Under the pieces are notes generated by a model. That model was not told the DNA's origin. It saw only the letters and a program-made list of their open reading frames with translations, and did no database searches. From positions 1-64,000 of the forward strand of contig JALNQF010000047.1 in NCBI GenBank assembly GCA_028456385.1: a DNA stretch of 64,000 bases, in the 5' to 3' direction. A program made the position numbers and the translations under genes. This DNA comes from Ophiosphaerella korrae. Taxonomy: Eukaryota > Ascomycota > Dothideomycetes > Pleosporales > Phaeosphaeriaceae. Below are positions 35,101 to 46,459 of this stretch, in pieces (the stretch's first letter is position 1; the number at the start of each line of letters is the position of its first letter).

Positions 35101-35800
35101 AAAGGAGAAGAAGGGAAGGAAAGTAAGCTGGTGGAAACGCAAAAAGGGCGACAAGAAAGAATGGGAGGTGTATGATGAACATAGCCAAAAACCAGCGCTC
35201 ATCGACAAAGATGCCGACCCAGCCAAAATCGCCGAAAATCCTATCATGTTTGACATCGATGCGATCCGCAAAGAAGTCGCAGCCCTCGCCGCTGACAGTA
35301 AACCATACGATGCCGACGATCGCGAGTTCGAAATCAAGGAAATCAAAAGCACTCTCCCCCCCATGAAAATCCAGCTTCCGCCTGCCTCTATCCCCACCCC
35401 ACAAAACCCCTATTCCTCCCTCCGCGAAACAAAATCCTACAATGACAGCCTAGACGTTACATCTCAAAACACAAAGTCCACAAGCGCAACCAACCTCCCC
35501 AAACAGAACGGTATTTACACACCCACCCCGGCAAAACAAAGCTTTGAAGAATACGACGAGTTCGACCACCACCAAGACATGCAAATGACCTTCGACACCT
35601 CCTTCCGCGACCCTGAGCCCTCACACAAATCCTCGCCGCCTAGCACAGCGCAGCACTGGGATGACCGGCCGCCACTATACACTGCCAAAACGGCGCCGCT
35701 GGGCTCCGGCGCGGGCGCGGATCCGCTGCATAATGCGTGGGCGGAGGAGTTCGAGGATGATTTTGGCACGGAGAAGGAGGTTAAGATGAGTTTTATGTAA
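32193..35800 (+). CDS. DUF726 (Mil1/TMCO4-like) membrane hydrolase-fold protein
   Basis: Large protein of 1171 residues. Exons 32193-34322, 34368-34770 and 34818-35800; introns 45 and 47 nt. The N-terminal 300 residues are disordered and acidic. A helical region precedes a hydrophobic hairpin (about 565-640: MGIATVGGGLVIGLSAGLLA and GLAAGFSTIGVAGTSTFL). An alpha/beta-hydrolase domain follows, with NLIITLAGWMNG and the elbow TLVGFSLGARVIF (Ser about 781), then MFGTPV and NGYATNDWILGYLFR. This order defines DUF726. The yeast member Mil1 binds the AP-1 mu adaptin, so a Golgi or endosomal role is likely. The C-terminal 300 residues are charged, then Ser/Pro-rich. Confidence 0.92.
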
Positions 35801-38129
35801 TTCGTTTTACTGGATTGGAGTTGGTGTGTTTGAGCTATGCATTCGAGCGCGCATGGGTTTTGGATGGGGCGTTTTTGATTGTGTAGGGCGTTGCGGATGT
35901 ATTGTTTTGTGGGAGGTATTTACTGAGAGGATAGGCTTGGGGTGGGTATGACTTAGTATTGGTAGATAGTAGTTATGCATCGTTAGTTGAACTTCGTGTA
36001 TGCGGGGGCTTATTGTTCAGCCCTCAAATGAGCACAATGTCTAATAACGGAAAATGGCAGTCAGACTCGAATTTGTTTTTCCCTGCTCTATCCCCTATGG
36101 GAATATCAAATCATCGTCCTGATATAACATCAACGCTAAGGCGTCCTTTTTGGGCGGTAACTACCTGATATCCAAACGTTTTGGAGCAACATCATCCGGA
36201 AACCACTTCCAGAGCCATTCAAAGCGATAGCGACGCTACTTCTGAGCCGATATATACGAGGTTCAGCTTTCCTGTAACAAACAGCAGCACTCTTCTTCTG
36301 CTAGAGTAACGAAATGCTAGAGGTGACAGGAACCATAATGATACCACTCTTATATGTCCCCGACCATACATTGCAATCATATCGTCCTCGCTCAATGCAT
36401 TGAGATCTTCTAGGGTGACCTGTCCTTCAGCGGTGCGGCTTTCAAGATCTTCCCGCTGATGACGCTGGCGCTCCTCAGCCTCTGAAAGCTCTCTGGCCGT
36501 ACTTTCACTCCTTTGGCCCTATGCCTCAAGAATACTAGTGTTGGCATCGTCATGAATAGCGCCACGACGTATGTCATCATCGCTTTCATCATCAAGTGTT
36601 TCTCTTTGGGCGCGACCACGAGTATTCATGTTGTTGTTTTTGGCATCTTTTGCGGCATCGGCTTGCGTGTCTAGGAAGTTTTCGTTTGCCATTTTGCGCT
36701 TCGATACTCAGAAAATGAAAGGGGATAGTGAATTGGCGCTGTGTCCCTTGAAGGTGAGTGGATAATAGAGCAAAATTTAACATTTGTAAGAAGCTGTTTT
36801 GCGATGTCCCTAGAAATGAACATAGTTGATTTTCGCGTGCTCTCGTGGGTTAATTGCACTAAGGCCTATTGTAGCTTGAATGAGGGTGGAAGTGAAAGTA
36901 AGTGCACCATCACAGCTCTTGGTAAACGGAAAAAGTGGGAAATGGCATTGCTTATGTTGATACTGCATGCATTCAATAGATAATATACTACGAAAAAAAT
37001 CGGCTAGGAACATTCTACTACGCTGGCTATACTAATAAATACTTTGAAAAGAGGTTTTAGTAACTCAATTAGCTTCTGGCTGCTACATTTCGTGTAGCCA
37101 ACGCCCCACTTTCCCAGTCGACTGCTAAATAGCTATACCTATATTATCTATACTAGTCCCGAACGGAGTTTATATAACTGAATATAACTACTTCTATTGC
37201 GATTCAACTCTACGTCAGGAGCTCTCTCAACCGGTACCAGTGCCTGTTATCTCATTGGGTAACCTCAACAACTACAACCACGAACTTTCTCCTAAAATCG
37301 CACTTCTCTTATTGCAATAAATAGAGACAATATATTATTACCGCATATACCTTCACATACTGCTGCCCGCTGTTATCCGTTTGTTGTTTGTAACCCTTCA
37401 TGGGGCACTTGTGCACACGCGAATCTCGCACCGAAACCCATATCACATCAACTTCAAAATGGCAGACAACAGGAGTCTTGCAACAGATCTTTTTGAACAT
37501 ACAGGGCAATAGGCTATCGAGGCGAGTGTCCTAGAAGACGATGATGATAGTACCAATGTCACCGATATGATCGAGAGCTTGTGCATAAACTGCTACGAAG
37601 ATATATGCCAATCTCGGCGGAATAATGGAAGTAGAGCTAATTGTACTATGGCATAACCCGACTTTTGCTTACTTAATCCCTTTCTTTTGCAAAAGCTTCA
37701 TCACGTCCTTCAAGGCCCATATCGCCAAGTCTAGATCTCAAAAATAAACGAACACTCGTGAAGTTGCCATCATGTCCTTCGAATGCCCACAGTGTCAAGT
37801 CTAGAGCTGTATGCTCGTCACAATTTCTAGTCACCACACATATAGCCCTACTTTCTTACGCAGAGCGAAGCTACTACTTCCTGACCCAATGCGCTCTCCG
37901 CCGGACGCCTTTACAAGTCGGCCAGTGCACCACAAAACGAGAGATTCGGCATTTTTACAAACTGTTCTGGCTGAATTAAGGTGCAGAACACCAAATCATG
38001 GAACATGGGATGAGAAGAATGTAATGTCAATGTGCAGTCTGTTGGAGCGAGCTACACAACCCGTGACAGTTGGTGGCGACGATCTTATAGAGGCCTATTT
38101 TTTTCTGGGTGCGAGGCACATCTCAAGCC
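35801..38129. other. AT-rich gene-poor region
   Basis: 2.3 kb without a supportable gene, marking the change from the dense core to the decayed block. Short frames such as 36410-36619 and 37811-38239 have no domain. Stops occur frequently in all frames, fitting decayed repeat DNA, although no element boundary is visible. Confidence 0.45.
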
Positions 38130-38816
38130 GGAAGTCACGCTCCACGGGCCCGTCGTCACAACACAACAACAGTCTTTCCAATGGACCAAGGATAAAAGAC
38201 GCCCTATCGGGCAGCTGTTTGAACGTATGTGGAATTTAAAAAGGAAGGTGTCTACTGGACCCCTCGTTGGCCATAAGTCAGAAATCATGTACACAGATGA
38301 CACTACACGACCTCTGCGAACATTTTCTCGAGAATTTCTCGGGTAAAAGTCGATTGAAAGCTCTAGAAATGCGGAATCCTCTTCCTCGCTTGACCCTCCC
38401 ATATTTCCTCGCGGGAGAAGATTGTCAATTGTTAAGCCAAACCCGGGATATCGTGTCAGATGCAGATACAGCACAACGAGTATCAGTGAAAGCAAATAGG
38501 CGGAAGGAATGGAAGGATGATGAAGAGTGGATACTACTCGCACAAGGGGGCGCTCTAACTCTAGCTCATCGGGACACTTGCGGCAAGGCCACACGGCTAA
38601 CAGTCCAAGAAGGGCTCGTCGGCTTTAGTTGGGTATCACGGCCAACATATCAGGAGAGAGAAGAATGAGACGAAGACATGATTGAATCCTGGTCTGGAAG
38701 GCTACGGTACGTTATCCTTCACCCTGGACAGACAACTTATTTTGAGGCGGGTACTATTCACTTTGTTTTCCGCTTGCAAGACATCTAAAAATTAATGTTT
38801 GGGGCTCATTGATTCA
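38130..38816 (+). pseudogene. Broken JmjC-like fungal protein gene
   Basis: Pieces of a fungal protein family with a JmjC-like cupin fold: FQWTKDKRRPIGQLFERM in one frame (about 38175-38230), then, after a frameshift before about 38300, EMRNPLPRLTLPYFLAGEDC and ALTLAHRDTCGKATRLTVQE, VGFSWVSRPT and, beyond a TGA at 38666-38668, LRYVILHPGQTTYFEAGTIH. The HRD..H spacing matches the metal-binding motif of the fold. The TGA lies where relatives, as I recall them, have Trp, and a TAA cuts the end (RLQDI-stop). It has at least one frameshift and two premature stops, so it is not functional. Confidence 0.6.
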
Positions 38817-38999
38817 TCAAAAAATTGCTAACCACGTTAAGAACCTATATAAACACCGGAGACTGTCTCAAGCAAATTGATGACGCAAATGATTCAACCA
38901 AAAAAAGGCGAAAATTAATACAAGGCATTTCGGTTTAGAAGGCCAACTTAAAAGTCGGATGCGTTCACAATCTAAGCGCATCATAACAGGATACTAGAT

Positions 39000-39814
39000 A
39001 TGGGCCTCTTGAATACACCTATTGAACTTGTTCATTGGATTGATACACACCTCTCTTTAGGCGATTGCTTTTCATTCTAAGAGTATCACATCGCCTGTAT
39101 AACTACTTAATTCAAGCCCTGCTCTACCGCCTGCCCAGCAATGTCGTTCTCACCGATAAGCTACATGAAATCACATTTTGGTTTGAAAAAAGTAGTGAAA
39201 TATCTATAATTGAGCGGGCTACAATTTACAAACATAACGACACATTTGAAAGGCTACTACTTGAGCCAAAGATGGACCTAGTTTAGACTGACAAGTATGG
39301 AGTTACCCTTCTCCATCGTTTATTTGGACAAGGTCTTGTTCAATATATGAAGCTGCTTCCTAGAAGGCTCGAGTGCCTTAAGATCGACCCATTCCAGAGT
39401 GATGTTTCGCGGCTTACCCCTATTCATTATGCAGCGGGTCTAGGCATGTTAGCTGTAGTACAACTTCTCATCGCATGTGGTGCTAATATATTCGCAAGGG
39501 ATAATCATAGTAACACTCCATTGTATCTCGCTGCAGTCACAGGGTCAGAAGGAGTATTTGCGGAGCTCGTAGAAGCGGGTGCTGATGTTAATGCAAAGAG
39601 CCGTTTCGGCTAGACACCGGCAGATCAGGCGAGTATTACCCATCATCATCCCGCAGTAGATGAGTTAAAACGGTTGGGCTCAAAGTTGCCGACTTGGCGG
39701 GAGAAAAAGTATGCCTTGCATGAGTTCATGCGCTTGGCGCCATGCCCTTTGAGATGCTGGACGCATCACCGATTCCAGGAACAAGATAGGCAATTCATTA
39801 ATCCAAACTTTTAG
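39000..39814 (+). pseudogene. Broken F-box/ankyrin-repeat gene
   Basis: Starts MGLLNTPIELVHWIDTHLSL, an F-box-like helix pair that continues in another frame as LLFILRVSHRLYNYLIQALL. The frame then holds ankyrin units: TPIHYAAGLGMLAVVQLLIA, then NTPLYLAAVTGSEGVFAELV, then GADVNAKSRFG-stop-TPADQA. Two in-frame TAG stops occur, at 39284-39286 and 39611-39613; the second replaces the Trp of the common GWTPL/GWTPAD ankyrin word. A frameshift near 39060 separates the F-box start from the rest. Such F-box/ankyrin genes are numerous and fast-evolving in fungi; this copy is dead. Confidence 0.65.
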
Positions 39815-39867
39815 CCTCTTTTTCGAAACGAATGCGCTTCAATTTACAATACCCCACTTATTTATGA

Positions 39868-40497
39868 TTATAATTTAGATAAAAGGATATTTTCTAAATT
39901 ATATAAGTTTGCTTTACAAAAGTCTTTCCTGCTAACGCGTCGAGGCATACGTGGACATAACTTGTTGGGTTGTAGAATATACCACACTAACGGAACTCGA
40001 TAGTGGGGAACCAGGAGTGGACAGTTAGCAGAGACTGTGCCATTATAACACATATAGCTACCAATCATAGCTTTAGTATTGTTATCTAAAGATCCAATCC
40101 CTGGATACCACATTGCCCATTCTCCCCAAGTCGTCTGAGTTGTGCAATACATGTCACTATACCAGTTAGAGCAAGGAGCAAGAAAAGAAAAGAAGCTATA
40201 TACCTGTAAAATTGGCAACACAAACCAAGATCAAGTGCAATAGAACTGACTTCGTTCAGTTGATTTGCTTGGTTACATGTGTTTGCAAACGTAACAGGCG
40301 CTTTACAATTTCGGTAGAGGAAATCAGAGTAAAAGTATATCCGTGACTCAACATTAGTTTCGGGTTTAGTACTTCGAAAATTATTATAGTACTTTTGGGC
40401 TACACTTTGGCGCAATACAATTCTGATGAAGAGAAAGACTAATTATCTGTGCTAAACCTGTAGTCAGGAATGTCATGTATAAAGCTAGGTGCAGCAT
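39868..40497 (-). CDS. Small cysteine-rich secreted protein, effector-like
   Basis: Three exons, 40393-40497, 40204-40346 and 39868-40156, with introns of 46 and 47 nt and all phases consistent; 178 residues. Residues 1-17 form a secretion signal (MLHLALYMTFLTTGLAQ). The mature part has about ten cysteines, including NCKAPVTFANTC, LGLCCQFYSDMYC and GSYMCYNG. The layout, a C-x(n)-C pair, a strand ending in CxFY-D--C, then a loop ending SYxC, recalls small fungal secreted proteins of unknown role that are often considered candidate effectors. The basic tail after residue 130 is unusual and may reflect a missed splice or a lost stop. It is intact although every neighbour within 4 kb is broken. 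Confidence 0.6.
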
Positions 40498-42600
40498 GAT
40501 TACCTGGTTAGCAGCTTTATTGTGATAAATGAATTGAGAAAGGTACGAACTATTAGATATATATATTGTGGTGTAGTAGGATTGCACGTGATCAGTAAGC
40601 ATTAGGTTAGCAGCTCTGCAGGCAGAGCTTTAAGTAGGGTCGATAGGATAGATAGCCTTAGACAAAAACTCGTCGAGTAGCTACTCAATCTATATATTTC
40701 AACTCATCTCACCAACTGCGGGTCGCCACCTGCCTCCTACTTCTACGTGCATCCTACTTCTACGTGCATCCTAGCATGCCACAATATTCACATGCGGAGA
40801 TACAAGACGCATATCGAAGTAAGCGAGTAGTTAAGATATACGATAGATCTTTTAACTCAGATAGCAATTAGTAGCGACAATGGAGGTTTGCATAGTGTGC
40901 GACTGGGTACGGTCAAAACAGCGTTTGTATGACTCGATAGTGGAAAGTGCTACTAAAATAGGAGATGCTCTCTTAATCTTGAGAGCCCTACTAATATTAC
41001 TCTGACGCTAGATCTCAAGGCAATCTTATGGGAGTTCACTGCTTAAAGGTGATGTCTCCCTTAGTAACTTATTCTCCATTCGTATTGCACACAGATGAAC
41101 AATATATATCCTCGCTTTATGAAAGAATTTATAAGGCCATCTAAAGTGTTTCGAAATGTCTACCAGTTTTTTGTTGTGTAATCGGTTTGCTGACCATCTC
41201 GATCGGTCAATGTCGCATTGTGTATTTGAATGGCATCGACCCCTTGTATCCCTCCTACTAATCCAAGGATTAATTATTGGACAAGTTCCTCCTTGAAGTC
41301 CCCCATTGTATAAACTGATATCCTGACTTTAGCTGAAAATCTAGATTCTCTGGCGGTATGTGCATTATCAAAGACCTGCGTATCGCCACTGTCGGTGGGG
41401 CAAGTAAGACTTGTCTGGGTAGGCAGAAGAATGGTTGACCTTCCCGAAAAGGCTACAATCCCATCCCAAGTATCTTGTAGAGCTCGTTCATGTGAGTGGG
41501 GAGGGAGGAGAGGGCGAAGAATCGGGGAAGGCGGTGGAGGACGAGGAAGAAATTCATCAGAGTTCATCACTAGGCTTTGATAGAGAGATATAGGGATAAT
41601 GTTGAAAGATGTGACCTCGAGGCAATCAATAAATCAGCAGCATTCGTTTATATTGTTTCGAACGCCGCACAACACGGTACTTGTTCCATGTGCCACGACT
41701 CTGCAGGCTCCCTCGGACACACTAGATAAAATGAAATTTCCACCGCTGAGTTGAATTTAGATTGACCAAATCGCACGTATGCGTGCATCCCTGTATGGGA
41801 TCACGCGTTGTATGCATTTTAGCGAATATGTCTCGGGCGGAGAAAGTCCATGGGCTCTCGTCCTCGCTTGTGCATGCCTAACTAAGCTCAGCACATGCGG
41901 GTTTCGACAATTGCTCATTCACCACTTGCACCTAAACTCAACTAATAGCAAATAATTATACAAAATTATTTTAGAAGAACGCGCTCTGTTTATTGTGAAT
42001 GGCTATAGAACGCCTTATGCTGACTCAGTCTCCAAAGGGATACTAACTTTTTTAGACGAGCAAGTACATATTCTTTCAACAGGGGTCACAACTAAACCAA
42101 TATTGATCAGTGGCGTGCCAACAAACCTTAGCACGCTTATGAAAGCCCGGTCTTTAGATACATCGTTTAGATGCGCTAACCAGAGACATGTCGAACGAAA
42201 CCTTCCAGTTCTATTGAAGCGTAAAATTCACCATGTTTGACTGATGCTGAACTAAGCCACGGATCTGAAATAAAGCCAAAAAAAAAAAAAAAGTTAGAGC
42301 TTTTCTTAAATGCTATTCTATTATACTAAGCATGAACATACTTTCAAAAAGCCAAAGTGAGCTGATGCAAGACATAAGATATATTTGGGAAAACAGACGC
42401 AATGCAAAAGGAAGGAGTGAAGAGAGCGGAAGTTACAGATATGTTTCTATCATGCGTAAAGCCGATGTTGAAAACTATTTTCATGTTCTTCAGTGATATG
42501 ATCTAGGGTCTTCCTCAATGCCTCGAAGTTAAAGGGACTCTTCTTAGATCTAGCCAAATCTGCGGTTATTTCAACCACATTCTTGATTTGTAGTATTTAG
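40498..42600. other. AT-rich gene-poor region
   Basis: 2.1 kb with no firm gene. A minus-strand frame at 41274-41567 (Pro-rich start PRPPPPSPILRPLLPPH) is open for 97 codons but unrecognised. A direct repeat, CCTACTTCTACGTGCAT in two tandem copies, occupies about 40735-40769. A poly-A run lies near 42280. Confidence 0.4.
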
Positions 42601-43948
42601 TTATGCGACGGCAAGCCTGAAGATGATAACACTTGCTGCACGACCATTTATCTGTTCGTCGCTTAAATCATCATACTGCCTGTCAGCAATTTTGCTTTCT
42701 AGATCCTTGCATGAATTGACGCACTTTTCGGTTCCATGGTTGGTATTTAACGTGGAAATGTACCCAGGACAATACTGCGCCATCAAAGTCTCGCTCAAGA
42801 TTTGTAGTCAAAATAGTGATGCCACTGAACCGTTCCAGAGAACGAATGAACGCAGATGTGACACTCGCCCTGAGATCTCCCGATAGGTCCCGTTGTTTTA
42901 TCAAAGAGTCAGTCTCATCGATGAGGAGAATGGCGCTCCACCATTCTGCTCTACTGTAAACAGATTGAAGTTGGCTGGCCACATCGTCGAGTTTTCAGCA
43001 GTAAGAGTCTTACCACCACCTGGTGGTCCATAGAACAGAAGAAATAAGCCTTTGCCCTTATTGGCAGGGTCAGGTGAGTGGCCAGAGCCATGTGAGCGCA
43101 TCGACAAGACATGCGATATATTCTTTCTTCTCTTCTTCAAGTACAAGTGATTCCCAATGCCTGTTAGACCAGCCAACATCTTTGATATCTGACACGAAAC
43201 ATCGGACCCATTGATTATATTGCAGCGAGAAGGCATGTATAGTTAGTGAAGCGATTATAAGATACTCCTCAGTAAATGAATCAGGTTCCTGGTTCTCGAT
43301 ACGTATGAACACGTTGTTCTTGACAGGATGTTCCTTGGTGTATCCTAATTTACCCACGATTATGCGTCCTTTAACATCCACAAGTACTCCGTGGGTATTT
43401 CTTGACATTCTTTCATAATTGTACGTGGATTTTTGTTTGATGTTGACGTAGGCTCTACCTCTGTCAAGAAATCTCTCACGTGAGTTCTGGTCTGGGTAAT
43501 GACTGAGAGGGTATGAAGCCAGCTTGCCGATTGACCCTGTCCCCCTGAATGTTACGATGTTGACACGGAAATTGCGATGTCCAAAGGTTTTTCCATTGTA
43601 GTCCAATGTGTGTCCTTCAGCCAATCATTTCCCCTTGCAGTCCTTTGCAGCCTTAGGCGGTTTCTCTTTCGTTACATAATCAACGACGAAACAGTAATCC
43701 TGATCTACTGATGTCTCTGGACGGGTAACCACAATAGTGCGAGGTCTGAAAATTGTCTAGATATGGTCAAACGTTATCAGGTCGTTGTTGATCATGGGCC
43801 CGATTTTGTCTCCTATTGGCTTGTATTTCTCTTCTATGGCCTGTAGAAGAAGTTTGCAACTATCCATTTCGGGGCCGTCATGGAGTAGATTATCTGTATA
43901 TTGCTTGGTCTCGGGTTCATATAGGAAGAGGGTATCAAAGTCCAACTA
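42600..43948 (-). pseudogene. Broken AAA+ ATPase gene
   Basis: Remnant of a large fungal AAA ATPase. Reading on the minus strand: an N-terminal piece MDFDTLFLYEPETKQYTDNL and LLLQAIEEKYKPIGDKIGP; after a TGA near 43626, GHTLDYNGKTFGHR and RMSRNTHGVLVDVKGRIIVG; then, in other frames, the Walker A KGLFLLFYGPPGGGKTLTAE and Walker B AILLIDETDSLIKQR with the following ITILTTNLERDFDGA. The last pieces lie in three different frames and end without the C-terminal lid domain. With several frameshifts and stops the gene cannot make an intact ATPase. Confidence 0.65.
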
Positions 43949-45515
43949 TTGAGAATTAGAAGATAGAAGTATTTTTTAGTATAGATATGGCGCAAAGGGC
44001 TATATACAGAGAAGAACTCTATTACTCCTTCTAAAACCGAGCACGATCTTTCTAAACCTAAATAGCGAAATTATATCAGAGAATAGTATCATCTACGAAT
44101 TAGAAGACCTTGTCGTACTACCTTATAGTATTGTTCGAGGCCAGACACGAAATAGTCCTGGCTTCGATAATCAATTTCTTAGTTACAAGAGAAGTTCATT
44201 ATCGCCTATCAGACTTTAGGTCTTAGACTCGATTCAAAGAACAGGTTTCTAGGTAATGCTTATTAAGAACTCTATCTTACTACAGAATAGTTAATCTAAA
44301 GTATCCTCTAGATTGCGTATATAGTATCATGCAAGTGTTCTACTTTTTCCCAGGCGAGTTGTTATCTAGGGTACTATTATTCGTGCAATACACCCTATTA
44401 GATTTAGTAGTATAGCTCGGCGCAGCTTCGGTTGAGAAAAATAATTGCCTTGGCTAGATGTAGGTTAACAAGCAAGTCGTACCAGGCTTAGTAAGTTAAC
44501 AATTCTTCAACTATACCTGCATTCTAGGATACTAGGTAGGCGCTAGGAGACACGGGCTTGCAGCACGTGCTTAGGGACCTACTTTACGCTTGCCTACTAC
44601 CTACCTAACCTAACTCACGCCTCCTCGCATCTTCGTCGCCGTTGCATCCATAGCCCGAAAGGCCACTCTTGGACTTACTAAGAGGTCTGTCACCGCGACC
44701 CCTTATATACCTAACCTCTACTTAACCTCTACCTATTTACTGGCCTAGTTATAAGCCTATTAGCTTTTAGTTAATTACTGTATTTAACTAAATTAATTTT
44801 GATAACAATGATTAAAACTATAGATTCTGCTGGAGCCAAGAGCTAATATAAAATGCCCCATAGGGCCCTTCCGATCTACAGTAGCCTACAATTGCCGGAG
44901 TATTAGCATTTAAACAGTTGAATCGTATTTTTTGGCCCGTAAAGAGAATTAAGAAGTTATAGGCAATGGATACCAGCACATGCCCAAACGAGTGGACCCC
45001 AGCCTCCGTCAGACGTGCCAGACATTTCCAAAGCCCTGCCACTGCACATCCTCAACAAAATCTTTCACATGCTTCACCACTCATCAACCTTACGATATAA
45101 GGTAATATCTGTAACGCAAGTATCCTTTGACTGAGTGAGAGGTAAGAGATGTACTGATGTTCATCGTCAGTTGAGAATTTGTTAAGTGGTAGCTGGAAGG
45201 CAATGGTACTTGCCGTAGGCTACAGGTGATAGCGAAGGGATAACAGTAGTATTTCAAGCGTAGGCTCTAATATGTGAATAATACTTGCAGGATCCTTCCC
45301 GCAGGCACAGGGCCCTTTATGCGCTGGTGTAGCGCACTAGCCACACTCTAGACTAGCATAACGAATACGTCGGGCTTATCAAGGATGTTTGTTACAGAAT
45401 TACCTCGTACTGAAACCTGCCTTTACGGAGGAATATTTCTATTTTATGTTCTTTCATTGCTGCAAAACAATAAGTACGATTAAGAGTAGGCTATTAGTAC
45501 TAGATAAGTCGGACT
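43949..45515. other. AT-rich region, probable decayed repeat
   Basis: 1.6 kb without open frames of note. 44000-44340 is saturated with TA dinucleotides and stops. 44560-44760 is richer in CCTAACCTAA and CCTCTAC words. It looks like mutated transposon sequence; no terminal repeats could be defined by eye. Confidence 0.4.
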
Positions 45516-46459
45516 TCATGATGGGAGCTCATGTCTTTGATTGTTCTTAGCTATAGAATCGCCGTCAGCTTCAAATACTTCCCTCCCAACCTCTCGAGAA
45601 TCAACTTCCGGCGGCACGGCGTTTTTTCCGGCCCATAATTCACTTCTGCCAAACTGAGGCGAGGGATCGACTTTGTCTTTCTTTTCTGCCGATAAAACAG
45701 GGGGAGTGGCAGCTGAATTTCTGGACTTTCTCCTGCGCAAGAATAATAGAGAGACTGGAATAAGCAGAAGGAGAAATCCAATCGGAACGGAGACAGCAAC
45801 GGCGACCTTAGCACCGGTTGAAAGGTCTTTGTTACTCTGATCAGATGGGGAAGACAAAGTACTACTGCTTGTGGCGCCGGCCGATGTAGAGTTGGTGGTT
45901 GCCGATGAAGACGATGCTGCCCCTGGAGATGATGCTGTCCCTGGAGATATTACAATGGCGCGATGGAGAGCAGCAAATGCAGGTGTGTTTGTTGTTGTAG
46001 TAAGCGGGAAAGAAGTTGGTATCACGGCGGGGAAGTCAGATGGTGCAACCCAAAATGTAGCAATGCCGTTGACGAATGGATCTTTGGCGCATTCAAACCC
46101 CCTACTTCCTGGGCACGTGAAGCCACTGTAGATTCTATTATTAGTATTCTGTACTCTAATAAATTTATCAGCAGAGGGGCATGGAACAGCAGGTACCTTA
46201 GACAGCATAATGTCAAGTCAGATGGTCGAGCTCCTCCAGAACACGCTTTAGCGTAACCATTTGGACAAGCTGTTGCAGTGAAATAGTTATAAGGGTTTGT
46301 GACTGTTTTAGAAGGCTGCGGAAAGCAACTCGCATCACACCCTCCGGCATAGCAGCCCACAACGTAGTTGAAGGCGAGTTTAGTGGTGATGGTTGCGCAT
46401 GTTGCGGGCAGTATCCAGGAAGTGTCCAGCGCTCCAACACCTAACCAGGATTCCGCCAT
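45516..46459 (-). CDS. Single-pass cell-surface protein with Cys-rich ectodomain
   Basis: Exons 46197-46459 and 45516-46134, intron 62 nt with a TACTAAT branch site; 293 residues. The N-terminal domain has about twelve cysteines (VVGCYAGGCDASCFP, FTATACPNGYAKACSGG, TLCCLRIYSGFTCPGS), followed by a Ser/Thr/Ala-rich stalk, one membrane helix (VAVAVSVPIGFLLLLIPVSL) with the stop-transfer sequence RRRKSR, and a cytosolic tail of about 70 residues. This architecture is common in fungal surface sensor-like proteins (WSC-like in layout, though the domain itself is not a clear WSC). No classical signal peptide is evident at the start (MAESWLGVGALDTSWILPAT), so an upstream exon may be missing. Confidence 0.65.
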
